Assembly: GCF_029392895.1 (NCBI RefSeq) | Contig: NZ_CP114200.1 | Location: 5,710,501 to 5,774,500, forward strand | DNA length: 64,000 bases | Direction: 5' to 3' | Source: Streptomyces sp. 71268 | GTDB lineage: Bacteria > Actinomycetota > Actinomycetes > Streptomycetales > Streptomycetaceae | Shown: positions 26,114 through 35,483 of the stretch, piece after piece | How the letters are laid out: each line of letters begins with the position of its first letter | Position numbering within the stretch: the stretch's first letter is position 1 | Made by a program: the position numbers and the translations under genes | The notes under the pieces: generated by a model | What the model was told of the DNA's origin: nothing | The model's input: only the letters and a program-made list of their open reading frames with translations | Database searches by the model: none

Positions 26114-27607
26114 ATGAAGACCATCGACCACTGGATCGACGGCAAGCCCGTGGAGGGCACCTCCGGCGAGTACGGGCCGGTCACCGACCCGGCCACCGGC
26201 GTCCAGACCACGCGGGTGGCGCTCGCGTCGGCGACCGAGGTGGACACGGCCGTCGCGGCGGCCAAGGCCGCGTACGCCACCTGGGGTACCTCGTCGCTCG
26301 CGCAGCGCACCTCGGTCCTCTTCCGCTACCGCGAGCTGCTCGACGCGCACCGCGACGAGATCGCCGACCTGATCACCGCCGAGCACGGCAAGGTGCACGC
26401 GGACGGCCTGGGCGAGATGGCCCGTGGCCTGGAGATCGTCGAACTGGCCTGTGGCATCCCGCAGTTGCTCAAGGGCGAGCTGTCCTCGCAGGTCGCCACG
26501 CGGGTCGACGTGGCCGCGATCCGACAGCCGCTGGGCGTGGTGGCCGGCATCGTACCGTTCAACTTCCCCGCCATGGTGCCGCTGTGGATGTTCCCGTTGG
26601 CGATCGCGTGCGGCAACACGTTCGTGCTCAAGCCGAGCGAGAAGGTGCCGTCGGCGGCGTACCGGCTGGCCGAACTCGCGGCCCAGGCCGGCCTGCCGGA
26701 CGGCGTGCTCAACATCGTCAACGGCGACCGGGTGGCCGTCGACCGGCTCCTGGAGCACCCGGACGTCGCGGCCGTCAGCTTCGTGGGCTCGACCCCGGTC
26801 GCCCGGCACATCCACGCCACCGCGACGGCCAACGGCAAGCGCGTGCAGGCCCTGGGCAGCGCCAAGAACCACATGCTGGTGCTGCCCGACGCGGACCTGG
26901 ACGCCGCGGCCGACGCGGCGGTCTCGGCGGCGTACGGCTCGGCCGGCGAGCGCTGCATGGCCGTCTCCGCGGTCGTCGCCGTCGGCGCCACCGCCGACCC
27001 GCTCATCGAGAAGATCACCGAGCGCGCCGCCAAGATCAAGATCGGCCCGGGCGGCGACCCGAGGTCCGAGATGGGCCCGCTGATCACCCAGGCCCACCGG
27101 GACCGCGTCGCCTCGTACGTGCACGGCGCGAGCGCCCAGGGCGCCGAAGTGGTCCTGGACGGAACGGACTTCACGGTAGAGGGCAAGGAGGACGGTTTCT
27201 GGATCGGCCTGTCCCTGCTCGACAAGGTCTCCGTGGACTCCGACGCCTACCGCGACGAGATCTTCGGCCCGGTCCTGTCCGTGCTGCGGGTGGACACCTA
27301 CGAGGAGGGCGTCGAGCTGATCAACGCGTCCCCGTACGGCAACGGCGTCGCGATCTTCACCCGCGACGGCGGCGCCGCCCGCCGCTTCCAACTGGAGATC
27401 GAGGCGGGCATGGTGGGCGTGAACGTGCCGATCCCGGTCCCGGTCGGCTACCACTCCTTCGGTGGCTGGAAGGACTCGATCTTCGGCGACCACCACATCT
27501 ACGGCAACGACGGCGTGCACTTCTACACCCGCGGCAAGGTCATCACCACCCGCTGGCCCAACCCCGAGGACGCCGGCGTCGACCTGGGATTCCCCAGCCA
27601 CCGCTGA
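26114..27607 (+). CDS. mmsA: CoA-acylating methylmalonate-semialdehyde dehydrogenase
   Basis: This aldehyde dehydrogenase converts malonate semialdehyde (inositol pathway, where it is IolA) or methylmalonate semialdehyde (valine pathway) to acetyl- or propionyl-CoA. The 497-aa protein has the NAD-binding [12 protein letters not shown] and FVGSTPVA, catalytic Cys281 in AGERCMAVS, and the family GVNVPIPVP region. Typical ALDHs have a Glu general base where this CoA-acylating class lacks it, consistent with the LGSAKNH segment. It is the last gene of the rightward inositol operon, 106 bp after iolD, and a 13-bp hairpin follows. Confidence 0.94.
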   Translation: MKTIDHWIDGKPVEGTSGEYGPVTDPATGVQTTRVALASATEVDTAVAAAKAAYATWGTSSLAQRTSVLFRYRELLDAHRDEIADLITAEHGKVHADGLGEMARGLEIVELACGIPQLLKGELSSQVATRVDVAAIRQPLGVVAGIVPFNFPAMVPLWMFPLAIACGNTFVLKPSEKVPSAAYRLAELAAQAGLPDGVLNIVNGDRVAVDRLLEHPDVAAVSFVGSTPVARHIHATATANGKRVQALGSAKNHMLVLPDADLDAAADAAVSAAYGSAGERCMAVSAVVAVGATADPLIEKITERAAKIKIGPGGDPRSEMGPLITQAHRDRVASYVHGASAQGAEVVLDGTDFTVEGKEDGFWIGLSLLDKVSVDSDAYRDEIFGPVLSVLRVDTYEEGVELINASPYGNGVAIFTRDGGAARRFQLEIEAGMVGVNVPIPVPVGYHSFGGWKDSIFGDHHIYGNDGVHFYTRGKVITTRWPNPEDAGVDLGFPSHR

Positions 27608-27687
27608 CCCCACCCGAGCCCCCGCTCACCCCACCGGCCACCCGGCCCGCCGCCGCAGCGCCCCTGCCGCTGGCGCGGGCCCCGCCC

Positions 27688-27729
27688 CCTCGCCCCGCCG
27701 ACCCGTCCCCCCGGGCCGGCGGGGCGAGG
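27688..27729 (+). terminator. Terminator of the rightward inositol operon
   Basis: The arms cctcgccccgccg (27688-27700) and cggcggggcgagg (27717-27729) form a perfect 13-bp stem 80 bases after the mmsA stop. A second, imperfect CCCGCCCAC/GTGGGGCGGG hairpin lies at about 27791-27815. Confidence 0.75.
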
Positions 27730-27879
27730 CATGTGTGGGGCGTCGCCGTCTCGGTGGTCGTACGGGTCGCGCCGTACGCGCTGGTCAGCGCCCGCCCACT
27801 GTCAGTGGGGCGGGTTAGTGTCCCGTCTCAGACCGCGTACGACCCGGCCGTCCACACGGCCCGCACGAAGGAGCCCGCC

Positions 27880-28356
27880 ATGAGCAAAGCCGACAACCTC
27901 ACCAGGAACACCACCGACGACACCGCGCACGAGGGGTTCTCCCCCGAGGAGCGGGCCGCGATGAAGGAGCACGCGCAGGAGTTGAAGAAGGCGTCGCGGC
28001 GCAGATCGCGGGCGGAGAAGGAGGCGGAGGCGGCGGCGGACGTGGTCGCGAAGATCGCCGAGATGCCGGACGCGGACCGCGTCCTGGCCGAGCGCGTGCA
28101 CGCCATCGTCACGGCCAACGCCCCCACCCTCGCCCCCAAGCTCTGGTACGGGATGCCCGCGTACGCCCTCGACGGCAAGGTCGTCTGCTTCTTCCAGAGC
28201 GCGAGCAAGTTCAAGACCCGGTACGCGACGCTCGGCTTCAGCGATGTCGCCGCACTGGACGAGGGCGCGATGTGGCCGGCCGCGTACGCCCTGACCGAGG
28301 TGAACGCCGAGGTGGAGGCGCGGATCGCGGAGCTGGTGCGCCGAGCGGTGAGCTGA
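27880..28356 (+). CDS. DUF1801-family protein (YdhG/IscX-like fold)
   Basis: This 158-aa cytosolic protein has a charged, helical N-terminal third ([23 protein letters not shown]) and a C-terminal DUF1801 domain, seen in the conserved [21 protein letters not shown] and [11 protein letters not shown]. Some members are described as iron-chaperone-like, but the function is not established. The ATG at 27880 has GAAGGAG seven bases upstream. It stands alone after the inositol operon terminator. Confidence 0.85.
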   Translation: MSKADNLTRNTTDDTAHEGFSPEERAAMKEHAQELKKASRRRSRAEKEAEAAADVVAKIAEMPDADRVLAERVHAIVTANAPTLAPKLWYGMPAYALDGKVVCFFQSASKFKTRYATLGFSDVAALDEGAMWPAAYALTEVNAEVEARIAELVRRAVS

Positions 28357-28680
28357 ACCGCGACACGGACGGGCGGGGCGGGCGGCCTGCTGGGGGCGGG
28401 TGTCCCGGCGGTGTGAGCGCGGGGTCCGTCCCGTGGTGGGCCCGGGCCGGGTGGGGCGGAGTGGGCGCGCGCGGCTGCGGGCGCGCCCGTGGCGCCCGTG
28501 GGGGGAGTGCGGGGGAAACGCCCACCTCTGGGGCGTGATGCGCCAACCGTCGCCCCTTGAACCGAATGCTGACGTTCTGCGTCCGGACATGCATCGCTGC
28601 GCACGGTCGCCCGGGCATCAGGACGCCGCGGGGTGACACCCGGCGTAGCGGCAGGTAGCTCACCACGGAGGGGAAAGCTC
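28357..28680. other. Intergenic, no gene seen
   Basis: The first 170 bases are G-rich spacer. The last 130 bases are more AT-rich and include TTGAAC (about 28557), which may belong to the promoter of the following HATPase gene. Nothing else is recognisable. Confidence 0.3.
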
Positions 28681-29169
28681 ATGTCCGCCGATGCTCCAGT
28701 CGCCCCCGCAGCCTCTCGTACCCCGACCGCCACACCGATCCCACCGGTCATAGCCGCCCCGCTGGGCACCTGGCGGTACACCCTGTACCTGCCGCACAGC
28801 CCACTCGCCCCGAGCGTGGCCCGCGCCACGGTCCGTACCGTGCTCCGCGTGCACGGCCCGATCAGCCTCACCGACCGCGCTGAGCTGCTGGTTTCCGAGC
28901 TGGCCAGCAACGCCTTCCGGTACGCCCGCGGCCCGGCCTCGCTGCGCCTGGCCTGGCGGGACGGCGTGCTGCGGCTCAGCGTGCGCGATACCAGCCCGGA
29001 ACTCCCCGCCCCGCCGAGAACGGGCCCGTGGGACCTGGGCCAGGAGGGCGGCCGGGGGTTGCGCATGGTCGGCGAGTACGCCGACCGATGGAGTTCCTAC
29101 CGGCTCGCGGGGCGCGGTCGGCAGGCGCGTGGAAGCGGCAAGGTCGTGTGGTGTGAGCTGATCGCCTAG
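28681..29169 (+). CDS. HATPase anti-sigma-factor-like kinase
   Basis: This 162-aa protein belongs to the RsbW/SpoIIAB-like histidine-kinase-fold proteins common in Streptomyces, which bind and inhibit sigma factors or phosphorylate their antagonists. The N-box LLVSELASNAFRYA, the G1 motif LSVRDTSPELP and the G2 motif GGRGLRMV are all present. The N-terminal 30 residues are Ala/Pro-rich and probably disordered. The ATG at 28681 is preceded by GGAGGGGAAAG. No anti-anti-sigma partner gene is adjacent. Confidence 0.88.
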   Translation: MSADAPVAPAASRTPTATPIPPVIAAPLGTWRYTLYLPHSPLAPSVARATVRTVLRVHGPISLTDRAELLVSELASNAFRYARGPASLRLAWRDGVLRLSVRDTSPELPAPPRTGPWDLGQEGGRGLRMVGEYADRWSSYRLAGRGRQARGSGKVVWCELIA

Positions 29170-29447
29170 CCGCCGCGCGGGCGCGAGCGGGGTCCGGGAC
29201 GGCGCGTACGCGCACGGGCGTGCGCGCTCCCCGGGCCCTGACCGCCACGGCCGCCTCCGGGACACACCGATGTGTGCCGTTCTCGGCGTTTCGTGGGGCC
29301 GACGAGGTTACGACGCGTTTGCGGAACCAGTTACGGGACACCCTCACTCTCACCCCGGCGCACATCCACCCGCCGCCCCGCCCCAAGGCGGCCTCGCCGG
29401 GAGAAACCCGAGCTCAGAGACCTGAGAGTCCTGGGAGAGGAGCCATC

Positions 29448-29576
29448 ATGCTCAAGGCCATCGCTGACGTACTGCGCTCGATCGGCGGCGCCATCGCCAC
29501 CGTCGTGACCCTGCCCTTCCGCGCCATCGCCCGCCTCTTCGGCGGCGCGTCCGACAGCGCGCACGGGCGCCACTGA
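29448..29576 (+). CDS. 42-aa amphipathic small protein (LPFRAIARLFGG)
   Basis: This very short gene encodes MLKAIADVLRSIGGAIATVV followed by TLPFRAIARLFGGASDSA. The alternating hydrophobic/basic pattern predicts one amphipathic or membrane-associated helix. A strong GGGAGAGGAG site lies upstream of the ATG at 29448. The function is unknown; I think of it as a small conserved actinobacterial membrane peptide, but I cannot confirm homologues. Confidence 0.65.
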   Translation: MLKAIADVLRSIGGAIATVVTLPFRAIARLFGGASDSAHGRH

Positions 29577-29838
29577 CGCCGCCCGCACCCCACGCCCGGC
29601 GCGCTTCCGCCACCCGCCGAACGCCTCGCCCCGCGCGTGCCACGGCACCACGCAAACCATGACACCCCTCACGCCACCGTCAGCGTCGATCTGACATCGA
29701 GCGGGCACGGCCGGGTACCCGGGTGCGACGCCGGCCCGACGGACACGCCGAGGAGGCGGAACGCGTGCGGAAGACCGGAAGAACGAGCGGGGCGGGCGCG
29801 AGAGCGCACGCCGACAACGCCGACGACAGGGAGCAGTG

Positions 29839-31146
29839 GTGAGCCGAAAGAACATCGTCGTGATCGGGGCGGACGAGGCCAACCTGCGGGTGCTACGGGA
29901 CATGCCGGGCGCTGACGACCTCACGTTCCACGGCCTGTTCGAGCCGGACGAACTCCAGGGCGGCGACGTGGACATGGCCAGCCTGGTGCAGAAGGCGATC
30001 GGTGCCATCGACGCCATCGACGGGGGCGTGGACGCGATCGTCGGCTACTGGGACTTCCCCGTCAGCGCGCTGGTGCCGCTCCTGAACGAGCACTACGGCA
30101 CCCGTGGCACCAGCCTGGACTCCATCGCCAAGTGCGAGCACAAGTACTGGAGCCGGCTGGAGCAGCGGAAGGCCATCGACGAGTACCCGGGCTTCGGCCA
30201 GGTCGACCTGACGACGGACAACCCCCGGCCCCCGGCCGGCATGAGCTTCCCTATGTGGGTCAAGCCCGCGGTGGCGTACTCGTCCGAGTTGGCGTTCGGC
30301 GTGGCCGACGAGGGCGAGTTCCAGGACGCGGTCGCGCGCGTACGGGAGGGCATAGGCCGCGTCGGGCGCCCCTTCGACTACGTCCTGGACCGGCTGGAGC
30401 TGCCGCCCGAGATGACCGGCACCGGCGGCCAGGTGTGCCTGGCCGAGGAGTCGCTGAACGGCATCCAGGTCGCCGTGGAGGGTTACGTACAGGACGGTCT
30501 GGTCACCGTCTACGGCGTACTCGACTCGATCGACTACCCGGACAGCCCCAGCTTCCTGCGCCACCAGTACCCCTCCACGCTGCCCGAGCCGGTCCTCGTC
30601 CGGCTGCGCGAGGCGTCCGCGCGCGTGATGCGGCAGATCGGCTTCGACAACGCGACGTTCAGCATCGAGTACTTCTACGACCCGCAGGCCGACGCGATCA
30701 ACCTGCTGGAGATCAACCCCCGGCACTCGCAGTCGCACGCGCTGCTGTTCCAGTACGTGGACGGGGTGCCCAACCACCACTGCATGGTCCGCCTCGCGCT
30801 CGGCGAGGACCCCGCGCTCCCGTACCGCGAGGGCCGCTACCGGATGGCGGCCAAGTGGTACTACCGCTGGTTCGCAGACGCCGCGGTGCGCGGGGTGCCG
30901 AGCCAGGCCGACATCGAGCGCATCGAGCGCGACATACCCGGCGTGAGCATCACCCTGGTCCCCACCCGGGGCGAGCACCTCTCCGACGCCCGCGAGCAGG
31001 ACAACTACAGCTACGAGGTGGCCCACATCGTCACCGGCGCGGACAGCGAGGAGGAGCTGCGACAGAAGTACGACCGCTGCGTCGCGGCCCTGAACCACCG
31101 ATTCGAGGTCACACCCCCCGAGGACCCGGCCGAGCCGAGCCGCTGA
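29839..31146 (+). CDS. ATP-grasp carboxylate-amine ligase family protein
   Basis: This 435-aa cytosolic protein has an N-terminal Rossmann-like domain (KNIVVIGADEANLRVLRDMPG) and an ATP-grasp fold with the nucleotide lysine in MWVKPAVAYSSELAFGV, and the Mg-binding FSIEYFYD and LLEINPRHSQSHA. Such enzymes join a carboxylate to an amine or other nucleophile via an acyl phosphate. GTG at 29839 follows a GGGAG site; a GTG one codon earlier is equally open. A CocE/NonD hydrolase starts 65 bp downstream on the same strand, so the two probably act together, perhaps making and breaking one amide or ester product. Confidence 0.85.
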   Translation: MSRKNIVVIGADEANLRVLRDMPGADDLTFHGLFEPDELQGGDVDMASLVQKAIGAIDAIDGGVDAIVGYWDFPVSALVPLLNEHYGTRGTSLDSIAKCEHKYWSRLEQRKAIDEYPGFGQVDLTTDNPRPPAGMSFPMWVKPAVAYSSELAFGVADEGEFQDAVARVREGIGRVGRPFDYVLDRLELPPEMTGTGGQVCLAEESLNGIQVAVEGYVQDGLVTVYGVLDSIDYPDSPSFLRHQYPSTLPEPVLVRLREASARVMRQIGFDNATFSIEYFYDPQADAINLLEINPRHSQSHALLFQYVDGVPNHHCMVRLALGEDPALPYREGRYRMAAKWYYRWFADAAVRGVPSQADIERIERDIPGVSITLVPTRGEHLSDAREQDNYSYEVAHIVTGADSEEELRQKYDRCVAALNHRFEVTPPEDPAEPSR

Positions 31147-31210
31147 GCGCCCCGCGAGCCGGACGCGCCCGCGCGGCGACACGAGCGCGAGGAAGGAGCG
31201 ATCCCCACCC

Positions 31211-33370
31211 ATGCGACACGTGAGCGATCTGCCGTACGCGACGAAGGAGGAGCAGCACCTCACCATCCCCATGTCCGACGGCGTGCGCCTGTCGGCGCAC
31301 GTCTGGCGGCCGACCACCTCCGACGACGAGCCGGTCCCGGCGATCCTGGAGTACATCCCGTACCGCAAGCGCGACCTGACCTCCGTACGCGACTCCGTCC
31401 ACCACCCCTACCTGGCCGGCCACGGCTACGCCTGCGTCCGCGTCGACCTGCGGGGCACCGGCGACTCGGAGGGCGTGCTGCGGGACGAGTACCTGGAGCG
31501 GGAGCAGGCCGACGCCGAGGAGGTGCTCGCCTGGCTGGCCGAGCAACCCTGGTGTGACGGCACGACCGGGATGATGGGCCTGTCCTGGGGCGCCTTCGCC
31601 GCGCTCCAGGTGGCGGCCCGCCAGCCACCGAGCCTGCGGGCCATCGTCATCGCGTCCTTCACGGACGACCGGTACGCCGACGACATGCACTACATGGGTG
31701 GCGCGCTGCTCTCCGACAACCTCGCCGAGGCGGGCACCATGTTCGCCTACGCCACCTGCCCGCCCGACCCGGCCGTCGTCGGGGACCGCTGGCGCGAGAT
31801 GTGGCACGAGCGCCTGGAGAACACCGAGCCCTGGGTCCTGGAGTGGCTGCGCCACCAGCGCCGGGACGACTACTGGCGGCGCGCGTCGGTCTGCGAGGAC
31901 TACCAGGCCGTACGGTGCCCCGTGCTCGCCTCCAGCGGCTGGGCCGACGGCTACTCCAACGCCGTCACCCGACTGCTCGCCAACCTGGACGTGCCCCGCA
32001 AGGGCCTGATCGGGCCCTGGTCGCACAAGTTCCCGCACCTGGGCGAGCCGGGGCCGGCCATCGGCTACCTCCAGGAGGTCGTGCGCTGGTGGGACCGCTG
32101 GCTCAAGGGCATCGAGAACGGCGTGATGGACGGGCCCATGCTCCGCACCTGGATGCAGGACACCGTGCCCCCCTCCACCTCGTACGCGGAGCGCCCCGGC
32201 CGCTGGGTCGCCGAACCGAGCTGGCCCTCGCCGCACATCCGCCAGGTCACCCACCCCCTCACCCGGCACCGCATCGGCCCGCCCGACCAGGCCCCCGACG
32301 GCACCGGCCGGCCGACCCCCGGCCCGCTCGGCGCGACCGGCTCGACGGCGCGGCCCGCCGCCGACGCCAGCGTGAGCGCGGACGCCGAGGCCAGCCCGGC
32401 GGTGGCGGCCGACGACGCGGGCCGCGACGGGCGGTCGGGCGAGGCGATGACGGTGCGCTCGCCGCTGTCCGTGGGCCAGTTCGCCGGAAAGTGGGCCTCC
32501 TACAACGCGCCCCCCGACCTGCCGTACGACCAGCGCGAGGAGGACGGCGGCTCGCTGGTCTTCGACACCGACCAGCTCACCGAGCGGGTGGAGATCCTCG
32601 GTTCGCCCACCGTGGAACTCGACCTCGCCGTCTCCGAGCCGATCGCCCAGGTCGCCGCCCGGATCTCCGACGTGGCCCCGGACGGCAGCGCGACGCGGGT
32701 GACGTACGGCATCCTCAACATCGGCCGTGGCGACGGCACCGCGGACCCCACCCCGTTGGAGCCCGGGCGCCGCTACCACGCGGTCATCCAACTCAACGGT
32801 GTCGCCCAGGCGTTCCCGCCCGGCCACCGCATCCGGCTCTCCCTGTCCACCTCGTACTGGCCCCTGGCCTGGCCGCCCCCGCGCCCCGTACTGCTGAGCG
32901 TGTACGAGGGGACGAGCAGCCTGACGCTGCCGGTGCGCCCGACGGACCGGGACGACGAGCCGGCGCGGCCGTTCGGCGAGCCGGAGGGAGCCCCGCCGCT
33001 GCGCACCACCCGGCTCAGCCCCGTGGAGGAGCGCTGGGACGTCAGGCGCGACCTGGTCGACTACCGGGCCGAGTTGGAGATCGTGAAGGACCGGGGCTTG
33101 GTGCGCTTCGACGACATCGGCCTGGACGTGGGCAGCCGCGCCTACGAGCGCTACACGTCCGTCGCCGACGACTTCACCTCGCCCAGCGGCGAGTCGGCCT
33201 GGACCATGCGCTTCCGACGCGACGACTGGGACGTCCGCGTGGAGACCCGCACCGTACTGCGCTGCGACGAGCACGCGTTCCAGGTCGACGCCACGCTGGA
33301 CGGGTACGAGGGCGACCGGCGGGTCTTCTCCCGCAGTTGGAACGAGACGGTGCCCCGCGACGGCCTGTGA
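31211..33370 (+). CDS. CocE/NonD (S15-like) alpha/beta hydrolase
   Basis: This 719-aa enzyme has the X-Pro dipeptidyl-peptidase/cocaine-esterase fold, which cleaves peptides or esters. The nucleophile motif GLSWGAF places Ser125. The Asp is likely in SSGWADGYSN and the His in GPWSHKF. A C-terminal jelly-roll domain (VELDLAVSEPIAQVAARISDV, GHRIRLSLSTSYWP) is typical. A disordered Ala/Asp/Gly-rich insert of about 60 residues (nt 32275-32450) splits the two. It has no signal peptide. It pairs with the ATP-grasp gene 65 bp upstream. Confidence 0.88.
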   Translation: MRHVSDLPYATKEEQHLTIPMSDGVRLSAHVWRPTTSDDEPVPAILEYIPYRKRDLTSVRDSVHHPYLAGHGYACVRVDLRGTGDSEGVLRDEYLEREQADAEEVLAWLAEQPWCDGTTGMMGLSWGAFAALQVAARQPPSLRAIVIASFTDDRYADDMHYMGGALLSDNLAEAGTMFAYATCPPDPAVVGDRWREMWHERLENTEPWVLEWLRHQRRDDYWRRASVCEDYQAVRCPVLASSGWADGYSNAVTRLLANLDVPRKGLIGPWSHKFPHLGEPGPAIGYLQEVVRWWDRWLKGIENGVMDGPMLRTWMQDTVPPSTSYAERPGRWVAEPSWPSPHIRQVTHPLTRHRIGPPDQAPDGTGRPTPGPLGATGSTARPAADASVSADAEASPAVAADDAGRDGRSGEAMTVRSPLSVGQFAGKWASYNAPPDLPYDQREEDGGSLVFDTDQLTERVEILGSPTVELDLAVSEPIAQVAARISDVAPDGSATRVTYGILNIGRGDGTADPTPLEPGRRYHAVIQLNGVAQAFPPGHRIRLSLSTSYWPLAWPPPRPVLLSVYEGTSSLTLPVRPTDRDDEPARPFGEPEGAPPLRTTRLSPVEERWDVRRDLVDYRAELEIVKDRGLVRFDDIGLDVGSRAYERYTSVADDFTSPSGESAWTMRFRRDDWDVRVETRTVLRCDEHAFQVDATLDGYEGDRRVFSRSWNETVPRDGL

Positions 33371-33520
33371 GCCACGTGACCCACCCACCCCACGACCCAC
33401 CCCACGACCCCGCCCCACAACCCGCCCACCGCCCGTGTGTCGTAAGACGGCCCGGCGTGGGTACCCGAATCACTCACCGACAGCCGCACACCCAGCCGCA
33501 CACCCAGGGAGAGAGGCCAC

Positions 33521-34027
33521 ATGGCAGCCGCCAAGGGGTACCCGTCGCACCCGACGACCGCCCCCACGCCGCCGCCCGGAACGCCGAGGAAGGAGGGGCT
33601 CACGCCGATGACCACAGCAGACTCCCCGCACCCGCACGACCGATCGTCGGAACCGGTGGGCGAGTTGGTCCAGCGGGCCTCCCAGCAGTTGTCCCAACTC
33701 GTACGCGACGAGATGCGCCTGGCGCAGGCGGAGATGGCCCAGAAGGGCAAGCGCTTCGGCAGGGGCGGCGGCCTGCTCGGCGGCGCCGGCCTGGTGGGCG
33801 TCCTCGCCCTCCAGGCACTGGCCGCCACCGCGATCGCCGCCCTGGCCCTCGTGCTCGACGTGTGGGCCGCCGCGCTGATCGTCACCGTCGTGCTGGCCGG
33901 TACCGCCGCGCTCCTCGCGACCCTCGGCAAGCGGCAGATCAGCCAGGCGGCCCCGCCCGCGCCGGAACAGACGGTGGACAGCGTCAAGGCCGACGTGGCC
34001 GAAATCAAGGAGAGGGCACACCGATGA
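33521..34027 (+). CDS. Phage-holin-family (DUF1469) membrane protein
   Basis: This 168-aa protein carries the actinobacterial holin-3-6/DUF1469 domain: a cytosolic helix SEPVGELVQRASQQLSQLVRDE, a basic KGKRFGRGGG stretch and two transmembrane helices (about residues 80-130). Despite the name these are chromosomal proteins of unknown role, perhaps in envelope stress. The ATG at 33521 has GGGAGAGAGG upstream; an internal ATG at 33608 is the alternative. The stop overlaps the next start (ATGA). Confidence 0.88.
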   Translation: MAAAKGYPSHPTTAPTPPPGTPRKEGLTPMTTADSPHPHDRSSEPVGELVQRASQQLSQLVRDEMRLAQAEMAQKGKRFGRGGGLLGGAGLVGVLALQALAATAIAALALVLDVWAAALIVTVVLAGTAALLATLGKRQISQAAPPAPEQTVDSVKADVAEIKERAHR

Positions 34028-34554
34028 GCAACAGCAAGCCGCAGACCAACAACTCCAGTCGCACCGCCAAGACCTCCACCAAGTCCACCAGCGAGTCCAC
34101 CAGCAAGTCCGCCACCAAGCCCACCACCGACGAGTTGCGGGCCAAGGCCGAGGAGACGCGCGAGGAACTGGGCGAGACGGTCCAGTCCCTGGCGGAGAAG
34201 GCCGACGTCAAGGCCCGCGCGCAGGAGAAGGCCGTGGCCGCCAGGCAGCAGCTCGACGAGAAGACCGCGCAGGCCAGGACCCAGTTGCAGGACAAGGCGT
34301 CGCAGGCCGTCCACCTGGTGCGGGAGAAGACCCCGGAGCCCGTACGCGCCAAGGCGGTCGCCGCCTCCGAGCAGATCCGCGACAAGGCCACCCAGGTCGG
34401 CCAGCTCGCCCGGGACAAGGCGCCCGAGCCGGTGCTGGAGAAGGCCAGCCAGGGCGTCAACATGGCCCGGGCCAACCGCACCCCGCTGTTCGCGGTGACC
34501 GGCGTACTGGTCGTCACGCTGCTCGTCGCCCGCCGGGTCCGGCGGTCCCGATGA
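34024..34554 (+). CDS. DUF3618 membrane-anchored coiled-coil protein
   Basis: This 176-aa protein starts with a Ser/Thr/Lys-rich tail, then the DUF3618 signature (DELRAKAEETREELGETVQSLAEKADVKAR cut into segments here), a long Ala/Gln/Lys coiled coil with two KTPEPVRAKA/KAPEPVLEKA-type repeats and one C-terminal transmembrane helix (LFAVTGVLVVTLLVA). It is coupled on both sides by ATGA overlaps to the DUF1469 and DUF4235 genes, so the three make one operon. Confidence 0.88.
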   Translation: MSNSKPQTNNSSRTAKTSTKSTSESTSKSATKPTTDELRAKAEETREELGETVQSLAEKADVKARAQEKAVAARQQLDEKTAQARTQLQDKASQAVHLVREKTPEPVRAKAVAASEQIRDKATQVGQLARDKAPEPVLEKASQGVNMARANRTPLFAVTGVLVVTLLVARRVRRSR

Positions 34555-34817
34555 AGCCGGTCGCTCTCGCCTACAAACCCGTGGGCTTCGCCCTGGGCGC
34601 TGCCAGCGGTGTCCTCGCCGGCATGGTGTTCGACCAGGTCTGGAAGCGACTCGGGCACGAGGACGACGCGCCTGACGCCACCGATGAGCACCGCGCCTGG
34701 GGCGAGGTGCTGGCGGCGGCCGTCGTGCGCGGCGCGATCTTCGCCGGTGTCAAGACCGCCGTGGACCGGGCCGGTGCCATCGCCACCCGCCGCCTGACCG
34801 GCACCTGGCCCGACTGA
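34551..34817 (+). CDS. DUF4235 small membrane protein
   Basis: This 88-aa protein has the DUF4235 pattern: an N-terminal membrane segment (YKPVGFALGAASGVLAGMVFDQVWK), an acidic linker and a second hydrophobic helix (EVLAAAVVRGAIFAGVKTAVDRA) with a basic end. It is the last gene of the DUF1469-DUF3618-DUF4235 operon and overlaps the previous stop by four bases. A terminator follows at 34863. Confidence 0.88.
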   Translation: MKPVALAYKPVGFALGAASGVLAGMVFDQVWKRLGHEDDAPDATDEHRAWGEVLAAAVVRGAIFAGVKTAVDRAGAIATRRLTGTWPD

Positions 34818-34862
34818 CTAGGCGCCTGTCCGCCGCCTCCGCCGAGCCCTCCGCCGGCACCC

Positions 34863-34888
34863 GGGCCCGCCCCAGACGGGGCGGGCCC
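34863..34888 (+). terminator. Terminator of the DUF1469 operon
   Basis: The arms gggcccgcccc (34863-34873) and ggggcgggccc (34878-34888) form a perfect 11-bp stem with the loop AGAC, 46 bases after the DUF4235 stop. Confidence 0.8.
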
Positions 34889-34937
34889 GCCGTGGGTTCG
34901 GGGTGGTGTGGGGGCGCGGGTGGTTCGGATGACGCGG

Positions 34938-35318
34938 TCAGAGGGCTGGACGAGGGTCGGCGCTGGTGACGGTGCCGGCCCACGTGTCCGGTTGGTCTGA
35001 GGCACGCCAACGGACTTCCAGGTGCCTGCGCGTGAGTTTTTCGGCCTTCCGGTGGCAGGCAGCCTGCGCGATACCGGGCTCGGACGCGGGTGCGGCCACG
35101 TGCTCGTGGAGAGTGCCGTCGGCGACGCCCGACGGCTCGGCGAAGTAGATCGCGTACCGCCACCCGTCGAGGGTCCGATAGAGCACGAGGGCCGTCGGGG
35201 TTCCGAAGGTACGCCAGTACGGTCGCCGTTTGGTCGCCACGTTGGCACGGTACGGGGCGTGGTCGGGGGCCAGCTCCACGCCCCGTCTTCTGGCCCGTTG
35301 CGGCGGCGGGTCACCCAT
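34938..35318 (-). CDS. Hypothetical protein, 126 aa or shorter
   Basis: I do not recognise the family. The region LVLYRTLDGWRYAIYFAEPSG and a basic C-terminal part (CHRKAEKLTRRHLEVRW) suggest a small folded soluble protein. No ribosome site precedes the ATG at 35318; a GTG at about 35282 giving VELAPDHAPYRANV is an alternative. It lies back to back with the putative RiPP locus and might belong to it. Confidence 0.5.
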   Translation of the reverse strand: MGDPPPQRARRRGVELAPDHAPYRANVATKRRPYWRTFGTPTALVLYRTLDGWRYAIYFAEPSGVADGTLHEHVAAPASEPGIAQAACHRKAEKLTRRHLEVRWRASDQPDTWAGTVTSADPRPAL

Positions 35319-35483
35319 ACGGGTGGCGAGGCCGGCGCTCTGCTAGCGGCTTCGCTGCATACCGAGCATGGTTTCTCGTCTATCGACGGTACCGAGGTGA
35401 ACAGTCGCCTGTTGCCAGAGCACCCACGGAAGACGGGTGCCATTCGGCATCGTCACGTCACTCCACACAGTGAGGGTGGTCTG

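Noticed and set aside
23950..26310. Long minus-strand open frame across iolD and its neighbour
   Set aside because: It is a shadow frame; the translated sequence is low-complexity and iolD motifs are intact on the other strand.
33521..34027. Phage holin implying a prophage
   Set aside because: This holin-named family is chromosomal in actinobacteria and sits in the usual DUF1469-DUF3618-DUF4235 operon.
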